Assembly (NCBI GenBank): GCA_002331255.1
Contig: DCZD01000039.1
Span: 1 to 14,863 of the forward strand
Length of the DNA stretch: 14,863 nt
Direction of reading: 5' to 3'
Source of the DNA: Acidimicrobiaceae bacterium UBA2093
Lineage (GTDB): Bacteria; Actinomycetota; Acidimicrobiia; Acidimicrobiales; Ilumatobacteraceae
The notes under the pieces are model-generated. The model did no database searches and was not told the DNA's origin. It saw only the letters and a program-made list of their open reading frames with translations. This document shows positions 8,101 through 13,849 of the stretch, piece after piece. Each line of letters starts with the position of its first letter. The first letter of the stretch is position 1. The position numbers and the translations under genes were made by a program.

Positions 8101-8850
8101 CTAGGCGCCGGCAACTGCCTGTTCGAACCGTCGCACTTTTGCCGGATAATGAGCTCGCCCGAACTCTGGACCTTTACGACAGATGATCTCAAGCAATTCG
8201 TCATGCTGAGTGGTCTCTTTCCACGGCAGCGCGATGTACAGCGGTAGTCCGAACACGCGCAGTTCATCCATGTTCGAGTACACGTGCTTCTGGTACTCGT
8301 AGCGCTCCTCCCACGGCCAGTTCGACGGTGCAAACCCCGTACCCGGATCAATGACACAGTCGTCACGCTTGCCAAAACGTGCCGCTTCAGCGAGTCGCTC
8401 TTCGAAGAATGCGACCATCGTGCCGATTGGATCTGTGCGCACCATCTGCATCTCTCGTGGGTTCGGCCCAGAGAGGAACGGAATCACCACCGGAACCTCG
8501 TAGTGAGCAGCGACTTCCCACATCTCATCGGACTGCATTCCATTTGCGGCGTTCAACACAGTCGCCCCAACTTCGAATGCGCGACGTGCGGTCTCTGGGC
8601 GCCAAGTGTCCACACTCACTGGCATGCCAAAGCTTGCAAGCACCGGAATGACTTGCTCAAGACGACTCCACTCTTCTCCCCATGACACCACATCTGCGGC
8701 GTCTGTCGAGCCCTGTCCGCCGACGTCGAAGGCGTCCGCACCGTCTGCAAGCAGGGACTCAGCCCGACGACGAGCGCTGTTGGCATCGCTTACGATCGAG
8801 TCGGTGTTCAGAGAATCTGGAGATGCATTGACGACGCCGTACAAGAACAC
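8101..8850 (-). CDS. Dihydropteroate synthase-like protein
   Basis: This 249-aa TIM-barrel protein has the DHPS pattern: GVVNASPDS at residues 5-13, DVGGQGSTD at 42-50, SVDTWRPE (Asp81), LNAANG (Asn100), DPGTGF (Asp168), LPWKE (Lys211) and RAHYPAK near the C-terminus. The pterin-pocket residues Asp81, Asn100, Asp168 and Lys211 have counterparts in true DHPS. The two p-aminobenzoate loops do not: SDGG after PDS and ESTRPG are absent or changed, and the Asp after Asn100 is Ala. It is therefore probably not the folate-making FolP but a DHPS-like enzyme or a pterin-binding protein. Mycobacteria also carry a second, atypical FolP2 next to gpgS; here the neighbour is gpgS too, though divergently oriented. 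The start is GTG 8850 without a Shine-Dalgarno. It leads the three-gene minus-strand operon. Confidence 0.85.
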   Translation of the reverse strand: MFLYGVVNASPDSLNTDSIVSDANSARRRAESLLADGADAFDVGGQGSTDAADVVSWGEEWSRLEQVIPVLASFGMPVSVDTWRPETARRAFEVGATVLNAANGMQSDEMWEVAAHYEVPVVIPFLSGPNPREMQMVRTDPIGTMVAFFEERLAEAARFGKRDDCVIDPGTGFAPSNWPWEERYEYQKHVYSNMDELRVFGLPLYIALPWKETTQHDELLEIICRKGPEFGRAHYPAKVRRFEQAVAGA

Positions 8851-8854
8851 GAAC

Positions 8855-8864
8855 CGGTACCGTA
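8855..8864. promoter_or_regulatory. Shared divergent promoter of the DHPS-like gene and gpgS
   Basis: Only 18 bp (8851-8868) separate the two GTG start codons. The gap contains the perfect palindrome CGGTACCG (8855-8862). Plus-strand TACCGT (8858-8863) sits five bases before the gpgS GTG, and minus-strand TACGGT (8864 to 8859) eight bases before the DHPS-like GTG. Both fit TAnnnT -10 boxes driving leaderless transcripts, and they overlap almost completely, so both promoters could not be occupied at once. No -35 or Shine-Dalgarno is visible. Confidence 0.5.
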
Positions 8865-8868
8865 GTGC

Positions 8869-9750
8869 GTGGTGACCAAGGAATTCCCCTTAAGCGATTG
8901 GACCCTCGACAAGGCCATCGCTAGCAAACACGGACGCACGATTGCGCTCTGCATCCCGTGTCGCGACGAAGCAATCACTGTTGGCACCATCGTCGCCCGC
9001 GCCAGGCATGCCCTCTGCGGCGAATATGGCCTCGTTGATGAGCTCATCGTGCTTGATGACCGCTCCACGGACGGCTCGGCCGATGTTGCCCGCGCAACCG
9101 GGGCCACAGTTGTTCCGATTTCTCAGATACACGACAAATTCGGCGATGGACGTGGCAAGGGCAATGCGCTGTGGGCCACGCTCGTTGCCAGCACTGCCGA
9201 CATCGTGGTGTGGTGTGACGCCGACGTCACCAGCTTCGAACCAGACTGGGTGACACGACTTGTCGCACCGCTGCTGCTTGACGAGAACATCGCCATCGTG
9301 AAGGCCCACTACTACCGCCCAACCGAAGCTGGTGGAGGTGGACGCACTACTGAACTAGTGGCTCGCCCATTGCTGTCGCTGTACTACCCAGAGATTGCCG
9401 GCCTGCACCAGCCACTCGCTGGCGAATATGCAGTCAGACGTTCCGCTGTTGCTGACATTCCATTCGTGCAAGGCTGGGGAGTTGAGATCGCGATGCTCAT
9501 CGACATATCAGAGAAGTACGGACCAGACGCAATCACACAGGTTGACTTGGGTGTACGACACCACCGCAATCAACCTTTGCAGTCACTTGGCGTGCAAGCT
9601 GCGGAAGTTCTCGCGACGGTGCTAGAGCGCGTGGGTGCAGGTGCAACATTCGCCGAGTCAGTTCTGACATTGCATCGACCAAACGGGGTCAACCAGCCCT
9701 TGAACCTGACCGAGCGACCACCAATCAGCTCGCTGTCATCGGGTCGCTAA
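8869..9750 (+). CDS. gpgS: Glucosyl-3-phosphoglycerate synthase (GT81)
   Basis: This 293-aa GT-A glycosyltransferase follows actinobacterial GpgS throughout: WTLDKAIASKHGRT near the N-terminus, LIVLDDRSTDGS at 59-70, GRGKGNALW around 94-102, the metal-binding DAD at 117-119, TELVARPLL, QPLAGEYAVRRS, GWGVEIAMLID, QVDLGVRHHRNQPL and TERPP at the end. GpgS joins glucose from UDP-glucose (or another NDP-glucose) to D-3-phosphoglycerate, the first step towards glucosylglycerate and, in mycobacteria, methylglucose lipopolysaccharide. No GpgP phosphatase or methyltransferase is in the window. It has tandem GTG codons at 8869 and 8872; a -10-like TACCGT five bases upstream suggests a leaderless transcript from the first. 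Its last 15 bases overlap the 3' end of the opposing LLM gene. Confidence 0.93.
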   Translation: MVTKEFPLSDWTLDKAIASKHGRTIALCIPCRDEAITVGTIVARARHALCGEYGLVDELIVLDDRSTDGSADVARATGATVVPISQIHDKFGDGRGKGNALWATLVASTADIVVWCDADVTSFEPDWVTRLVAPLLLDENIAIVKAHYYRPTEAGGGGRTTELVARPLLSLYYPEIAGLHQPLAGEYAVRRSAVADIPFVQGWGVEIAMLIDISEKYGPDAITQVDLGVRHHRNQPLQSLGVQAAEVLATVLERVGAGATFAESVLTLHRPNGVNQPLNLTERPPISSLSSGR

Positions 9751-10485
9751 TGCTTTTTCGATCTTCTCAAAGCTCCATGGCGCACTCATCATCACGATGA
9801 GGTGATCAGCACCTGCATCGGCATACGCGGCGGCGTTCACCAAGTCATCTGGTTCAATGGCGACCGTCCGCTCGATGTCGCTCGGGTTGCGGCCGACCTT
9901 CGCGCACCACTGGTTTAACACGTCGTTCTTGTGACGGAACTCCGCCACCGGACCAAATGTGTTCAACAAGTCGGCATGTTCTGCAACCAATCGCAATGTG
10001 ACCTTCTCGCCACTTCCCCCAATCATCAAGGGGATATGACCCTTCACAGCACCAGGGTTAAGTTTTCCGAGCCGATCCTTGATGACAGGAAGGCCACGCT
10101 CAAGTAATTTCAATCGCTCGGGCGCGGTGCCGAAGTGGAAGTCGTACTCGCTGTAGTCGCGTTCGAACCATCCAGATCCAAGTCCCAGAATGAATCGCCC
10201 GTCGCTGATGTGATCGATGGTGCGCGACATGTCAGCCAAGAGGTGAGGGTTGCGGTACGAATAGCAAGTAACCAGCGCGCCAATCTGCGAGTGGCACGTG
10301 TCGGCTGCCATTGCGGCGAGCAACGTGTATGCCTCGAAATGTGCTGCGTCGGGGTCGCCATAGAGCGGATAGAAGTGGTCCCACACCCAGATGCTGTCCA
10401 CCCCCATGGCGTCAAGCGCGCGCCATGCGGTGCGCATCTCTTTCACTGTCGTGGCTTGCGGATGCAGTTGGACACCAATTTTCAT
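9736..10485 (-). CDS. LLM-class F420-dependent oxidoreductase
   Basis: This 249-aa luciferase-like protein shows MKIGVQLHPQ at the start, AMGVDSIWVWDHFYPLYGDP near residues 25-45, NPHLLADMSRTIDHISDGR, LGLGSGWFERDY, IPLMIGGSGEK and HADLLNTFG, the usual order of the F420-dependent LLM branch. It would move a hydride between reduced F420 and an unknown substrate. It is shorter than the LLM protein at 1298-2299 and not closely related to it. ATG 10485 lacks a Shine-Dalgarno but has TAGGGT six bases upstream, so it is probably leaderless. It stands alone: divergent from the epimerase gene across 46 bp and overlapping the end of gpgS tail to tail by 15 bp. Antisense interplay with gpgS is possible but not shown. 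Confidence 0.9.
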   Translation of the reverse strand: MKIGVQLHPQATTVKEMRTAWRALDAMGVDSIWVWDHFYPLYGDPDAAHFEAYTLLAAMAADTCHSQIGALVTCYSYRNPHLLADMSRTIDHISDGRFILGLGSGWFERDYSEYDFHFGTAPERLKLLERGLPVIKDRLGKLNPGAVKGHIPLMIGGSGEKVTLRLVAEHADLLNTFGPVAEFRHKNDVLNQWCAKVGRNPSDIERTVAIEPDDLVNAAAYADAGADHLIVMMSAPWSFEKIEKALATR

Positions 10486-10491
10486 TGCCCC

Positions 10492-10497
10492 ACCCTA
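10492..10497 (-). promoter_or_regulatory. Putative leaderless -10 box (TAGGGT) of the LLM gene
   Basis: On the minus strand TAGGGT is followed by six bases and then ATG 10485, the spacing expected if transcription starts on the A of the ATG. The intervening GGGGCA could alternatively act as a very short ribosome-binding site. Confidence 0.45.
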
Positions 10498-10531
10498 GAG
10501 AGGCAGTCTGTGTGGGAGGAAAGGGGGCTCC

Positions 10532-11515
10532 ATGTTGCAGGGAGAAAAGATCCTCATCACAGGTCCGGCAGGTCAGATCGCATTTCCGATGACCGAATAT
10601 CTGGCGCACGACAATGAAGTGTGGGGTGTGGCTCGCTTCTCAGAGCCTGGCTCTCGCGAGAAGGTCGACGCGCTCGGGGTGACCACGCGCGTCGTTGATT
10701 TGGCCATCGGCGACTATTCGTCTCTGCCGGATGACTTCACCTATGTGTTGCATCTTGCAGCATTCAAGGTTGAAGGGCTCGACTATGACTGGGCTCTCAC
10801 AGTGAACGCAGAGGGCACTGGCCTTCTACTGCAGCACTGCCGCAAAGCAAAAGCTGCTCTCATTATGTCGACACAGTCGGTGTACAAGCCGGTCGATGAC
10901 CCGTGGCATGCATTTCCCGAGACCGACCCACTGGGTGACGTCAACTATGTGATGTCACCGACGTACTCCATCTCGAAGATCACCGAAGAAGCAGTCGCTC
11001 GGTACTGCGCCCGGGCATACAACCTTCCAGTCACCATCGCACGCATGAACGCGTCATACGGACCAAATGGTGGACTACCGACGTATCAGATGGACTGGAT
11101 GGTCGCCGAACAACCCATCATCGCCCGTTGGGATCCCGCTCCATACAGCATCATTCACCAGGACGACATCAACGACCAGGTTGAAGCCCTTCTAGAAGCG
11201 GCGAGCGTGCCGGCGACAATTGTCAATTGGGGTGGCGATGAGACACCAACAGTCGAGGAATGGTGCAGGTACATAGGCGAGCTCACCGGCAAGGTGCCCG
11301 ATATGCAGGTGAAAACAATCCCAAACACACTTCGTGGTTCGATCGCCGACAACGCCAAGCGCTTGTCATTGACGGGTCCTTGCAAAGTGTCGTGGCGCGA
11401 CGGCATTCGCCGCACCCTCGAATCTCGCTACCCCAGAGGTGTCGACGGGGTGCAGGTTCAGGGACAAGCTTCCCGACTGCTTGGTCAGTACAAAGCCGTT
11501 GCAAAGGACAACTAA
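10532..11515 (+). CDS. NAD-dependent epimerase/dehydratase (extended SDR)
   Basis: This 327-aa extended SDR has the nucleotide-binding GPAGQIA (G11, G14, A17), LHLAAF, an STQSVY strand holding the catalytic Ser/Thr region, and YSISK giving Tyr145 and Lys149. ARMNASYGPNGG, YSIIHQDDINDQ and VNWGGDE match sugar-nucleotide epimerase/dehydratase-type proteins. A nucleotide-sugar substrate is likely by family, but sterol- or acyl-linked substrates also occur, so the exact reaction is open. The start is well supported: a purine-rich stretch GGAGGAAAGGGGG (10515-10527) ends four bases before ATG 10532. A weak hairpin with a T-rich tail follows the stop, so it is probably a single-gene unit separate from the regulator array downstream. 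Confidence 0.88.
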   Translation: MLQGEKILITGPAGQIAFPMTEYLAHDNEVWGVARFSEPGSREKVDALGVTTRVVDLAIGDYSSLPDDFTYVLHLAAFKVEGLDYDWALTVNAEGTGLLLQHCRKAKAALIMSTQSVYKPVDDPWHAFPETDPLGDVNYVMSPTYSISKITEEAVARYCARAYNLPVTIARMNASYGPNGGLPTYQMDWMVAEQPIIARWDPAPYSIIHQDDINDQVEALLEAASVPATIVNWGGDETPTVEEWCRYIGELTGKVPDMQVKTIPNTLRGSIADNAKRLSLTGPCKVSWRDGIRRTLESRYPRGVDGVQVQGQASRLLGQYKAVAKDN

Positions 11516-11524
11516 CTAGGTAAT

Positions 11525-11534
11525 GACAATTGTC
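11525..11534. repeat. Palindrome GACAATTGTC, copy 2 (intergenic)
   Basis: This perfect 10-bp palindrome lies ten bases after the epimerase stop and 100 bases before the first regulator start. The identical 10-mer occurs at 11215-11224 inside the epimerase gene. It could be a regulator binding site or a coincidence. Confidence 0.3.
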
Positions 11535-11541
11535 CCCCTGA

Positions 11542-11580
11542 GTTCGTTCGACATCTCGAAGGAACTTGTTACGTTTCCTT
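11542..11580 (+). terminator. Stem-loop region after the epimerase gene (possible terminator)
   Basis: GTTCGTTCG (11542-11550), a six-base loop and CGAAGGAAC (11557-11565) form a nine-pair stem with one mismatch, followed by the T-rich TTGTTACGTTTCCTT. The second arm can instead pair, through AAGGAA, with TTCCTT (11575-11580), so two mutually exclusive hairpins are possible. It is probably the epimerase terminator, but an attenuator-like role for the regulator array cannot be excluded. Confidence 0.4.
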
Positions 11581-11634
11581 AGGTTGATCAAGCATTCTGT
11601 TCGCCATGAGTAACGTTGGAAGCGAGTCATTGAG

Positions 11635-12315
11635 TTGCATATAGCAATTGGGAAGTTCCTAGCCCACGATCACCCACAGTTCATGTCTGCCCTTAGCGAG
11701 CAGAACGTGACAGTCATTGGGGTCATGGACGGAACATCACTCGAGTCAATGACATCCGATCCGCCCGACGTAGTGATTCTCGGCGAACAGACTGCGATGT
11801 TCGTTCCGCATTTTCGCAAAACACTCGAGCACATCGGTCGCCGGTGCACTCCGGTGATTGCCGGCACCGTCACAGCTAGAGCCAGCTCTCATACCCCATC
11901 AGCTGGCCAATCATTTGACGACTCCATCGACGTCACTCGCCCACGTGAAGAAGTAGTCAGCAAACTCGCAGACATCATCAACACCTCTCAGCAACTATGC
12001 CTGGAGAAGGAGGCTTCACCGCGGGGCAACCGCAACGAAGGCATTTATATTGATCTTCGCGATGACATCGACAGACAAATCGTCGAACACGTCGCTCAAG
12101 GACTCAGTGACAGAGAGATCTCTGGTGCGCTATTTCTTGCCGAGCACACAGTTCGAAATCGTCTCTCACGATTAATGACGCGCTCAGACATCACAAATAG
12201 AACCCACCTAGCGCTGATTCACCACCAGCAAAGAGCTCACGAAATCATGGACAGACTCCAGCACATGTCCGCCCGCGATGCGTCTCTCGCTCATGTCCGC
12301 AGTAACAATGCGTAA
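11635..12315 (+). CDS. LuxR/NarL-type regulator with degenerate receiver (array member 1)
   Basis: This 226-aa protein has a response-regulator layout. The N-terminus (HIAIGKFLAHDHPQFMSAL) keeps the DHP-x-F signature of NarL-type receivers, but the phospho-acceptor position reads DVVILG with Gly50 in place of Asp. TPVIAGT around 72-78 stands where the switch Thr/Ser normally is. The HTH occupies about 140-196: GLSDREISGALFLAEHTVRNRLSRLM is shown by GLSDREI at 156-162 and HTVRNR at 171-176. A charged tail of some 30 residues follows. It should bind DNA as a dimer, probably without phosphorylation. TTG 11635 is the only start that keeps the first beta strand; the ribosome-binding site is poor (GGAAGCGAG, well upstream). 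It begins a four-gene array, 36 nt before member 2. Confidence 0.82.
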   Translation: MHIAIGKFLAHDHPQFMSALSEQNVTVIGVMDGTSLESMTSDPPDVVILGEQTAMFVPHFRKTLEHIGRRCTPVIAGTVTARASSHTPSAGQSFDDSIDVTRPREEVVSKLADIINTSQQLCLEKEASPRGNRNEGIYIDLRDDIDRQIVEHVAQGLSDREISGALFLAEHTVRNRLSRLMTRSDITNRTHLALIHHQQRAHEIMDRLQHMSARDASLAHVRSNNA

Positions 12316-12332
12316 TCGTGCAACTGCACCAG

Positions 12333-12338
12333 AAGGAG
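12333..12338 (+). promoter_or_regulatory. Shine-Dalgarno of array member 2, over-spaced
   Basis: AAGGAG is a near-consensus ribosome-binding site but sits 13 bases before ATG 12352, beyond the usual 5-9. The extra distance is the C homopolymer that follows it. Confidence 0.65.
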
Positions 12339-12339
12339 A

Positions 12340-12350
12340 CCCCCCCCCCC
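12340..12350 (+). repeat. C11 homopolymer between Shine-Dalgarno and start codon
   Basis: Eleven consecutive C bases fill the spacer between AAGGAG and ATG of array member 2. No other homopolymer in the window that I noticed exceeds about five or six. An in-frame stop (12313-12315) lies upstream with no alternative start between, so a length change would alter ribosome-site spacing rather than reading frame. Confidence 0.9.
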
Positions 12351-12351
12351 G

Positions 12352-13023
12352 ATGACGGCTCTAAGAGTCCTGTTCTTTCATGCATTTCACGCTGAAGCTG
12401 ACCTGCTGAGCTCTCACATCAACTCGAGCGGTGCTGCCGAAGTTCTGCCCATCTCGCCACTAGTCCCACCCTCGAGCGACATCGCGAAGTCGGTGGAGAC
12501 CGTGCTCGTCTCGCGGATTTCACTCCAACGTTGGTTCGACTTTGAAGCGGCTCTCCCCTTCACGTTCACAGTCCCACGAATCGTCATGTCGTCGTGGCCA
12601 AGGCCATGGACTCAGGAAGTACTTCGCACCGCCGGCCTCGATGGTTGGGCATTTCTCGATCTTTCGCTGCCACCACGCCACCTCATACAGCAGGTCGCAC
12701 AACTTCTCAGCGACGCAACCACCAAGGGATTCGCCCCACCACTAACTCGCCATGAGCCGTCAGACTTTCCGCTCGAGTCCGACCTCACGATGGGCGATGA
12801 CTCGAACACGACCATCCTGCGATTACTGGCTTTCGGATTGAGCGACCGCGACATTTCCTCTGCGATGAATCTTTCGCCGCGCACCATTCGTAATCGAGTA
12901 AGCCACATGCTCAGGTCAAACGGATTTGAAAGCCGCACCGCAATCGCACTCTTCTACCTTCGTCAACAACGACTCCGCCTTCAACAAGACCACAATCGCA
13001 CAACTGCATCTCCGCCGCCATAG
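12352..13023 (+). CDS. LuxR/NarL-type regulator with degenerate receiver (array member 2)
   Basis: This 223-aa protein begins LRVLFFHAFHAEADLL, which matches the start of array member 3 (LRVFYFHTFQDSSQLL), so these two are the closest pair in the array. The position of the receiver phospho-Asp is occupied by Ser (VETVLVSR, near residue 54) and no acidic pocket is visible. GWAFLDLSLPPRHLIQQVAQLL (shared with member 3 as WICLDLSL) likely forms the end of the receiver-like fold. The HTH spans about 150-200, with GLSDRDIS at 162-169 and RTIRNR near 177-182. A basic, glutamine-rich tail ends in SPPP. A DNA-binding regulator without phosphotransfer is expected. Its translation may depend on the length of the C11 tract in front of the ATG. 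Confidence 0.82.
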   Translation: MTALRVLFFHAFHAEADLLSSHINSSGAAEVLPISPLVPPSSDIAKSVETVLVSRISLQRWFDFEAALPFTFTVPRIVMSSWPRPWTQEVLRTAGLDGWAFLDLSLPPRHLIQQVAQLLSDATTKGFAPPLTRHEPSDFPLESDLTMGDDSNTTILRLLAFGLSDRDISSAMNLSPRTIRNRVSHMLRSNGFESRTAIALFYLRQQRLRLQQDHNRTTASPPP

Positions 13024-13101
13024 ATGACATCACCGACGCGCGTGAATGCCCAATGTGAGGCGCATCTCAACTTGGTACAAATAACTTGACAACGTCCACG
13101 C

Positions 13102-13824
13102 ATGAATTCGCAAAATGAGCTAGTTTTCAATGGTGCAAAACATTGGCATTATTTGAGAGTCTTTTACTTTCATACATTTCAAGATTCTTCTCAGCTTCTC
13201 TGTGACCTCGTAGGCGCCAACAACCGCCTTCAAGTGATAGCGATGTCCACCGAGTCCGCCGAATACGTAGAGCTTCGCGAAAATGTGCCAGATGCATGGA
13301 TAGTCGATGCGGCATCTCTAGCTAGCTGGAGAGAACGAAGAGACTTCGACACGATATCGAGGATGGTTCCAATCATTGTCGCAATCAAGAATGTTCCCAA
13401 GCCGGATGACTGGGTCAGAACACTGAGTGTGGACAACTGGATTTGTCTCGACTTGTCACTGACGGATGCTCAACTGGCCGAGAGCATTTTCGATGTCGTC
13501 TCGGCCTCCTCCAGAGTTACACCAAGCACTGTGCATTCACCGACAGTGCATGTAGCCGACGTGACGGTTCTGTCCCTTACACGCGAGGACAAAGTCAACA
13601 CACGCATACTCAATCTCATCTCCCATGGCCTTAGCGACAAGGACATTGCTTCATCAATGTGCCTATCCGCGCACACAGTGAGAAACCGCATCAGTCGGAT
13701 GCTGCAAGACAGTGGCGTTGAGAATCGCACATCGCTGGCCTTGCTTTTTTCGCAGTCGAATCGTGAGAGAACACGACAACACCTGCGACATGAACGCTCA
13801 CTTGCATTCCCTTATGCGTCCTAG
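13102..13824 (+). CDS. LuxR/NarL-type regulator (array member 3)
   Basis: This 240-aa protein is a paralogue of member 2 with about 17 extra N-terminal residues. Unlike its neighbours it keeps an Asp (Asp69, DAWIVDAAS) at the receiver phospho-acceptor position, although the acidic pocket is missing (FYFHTF instead of a DD pair). The HTH spans about 165-215, with GLSDKDIA at 176-183 and HTVRNRISRM from 191. The start is uncertain: ATG 13102 has no Shine-Dalgarno, TAACTT (13082-13087) could be a -10 box, and in-frame TTG 13153 would give an N-terminus aligned with member 2. The first 100 bases are only 34% GC against a visibly GC-richer surrounding, suggesting different origin or a regulatory AT-rich patch. 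Confidence 0.8.
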   Translation: MNSQNELVFNGAKHWHYLRVFYFHTFQDSSQLLCDLVGANNRLQVIAMSTESAEYVELRENVPDAWIVDAASLASWRERRDFDTISRMVPIIVAIKNVPKPDDWVRTLSVDNWICLDLSLTDAQLAESIFDVVSASSRVTPSTVHSPTVHVADVTVLSLTREDKVNTRILNLISHGLSDKDIASSMCLSAHTVRNRISRMLQDSGVENRTSLALLFSQSNRERTRQHLRHERSLAFPYAS

Positions 13825-13840
13825 CCATCAACACGCGAAG

Positions 13841-13846
13841 TAGGGT
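13841..13846 (+). promoter_or_regulatory. Possible -10 box (TAGGGT) of array member 4
   Basis: TAGGGT fits TAnnnT, identical to the box before the LLM gene at 10485. It lies only three bases before ATG 13850, so a transcript from it would start inside the first codons and favour ATG 13889 as the real start, or the box is fortuitous. Confidence 0.25.
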
Positions 13847-13849
13847 CGC

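Noticed and set aside
8079..8375. In-frame upstream extension of the lipocalin-like gene to 8375
   Set aside because: It would lie within the DHPS-like gene in another frame, is low-complexity Arg/Ser/Thr/Cys sequence, and a strong Shine-Dalgarno marks ATG 8078.
12264..12313. Two copies of CATGTCCGC followed by ATGCGT, 28 bases apart
   Set aside because: They lie within the end of array member 1; short enough to be chance, with no extended repeat or array.
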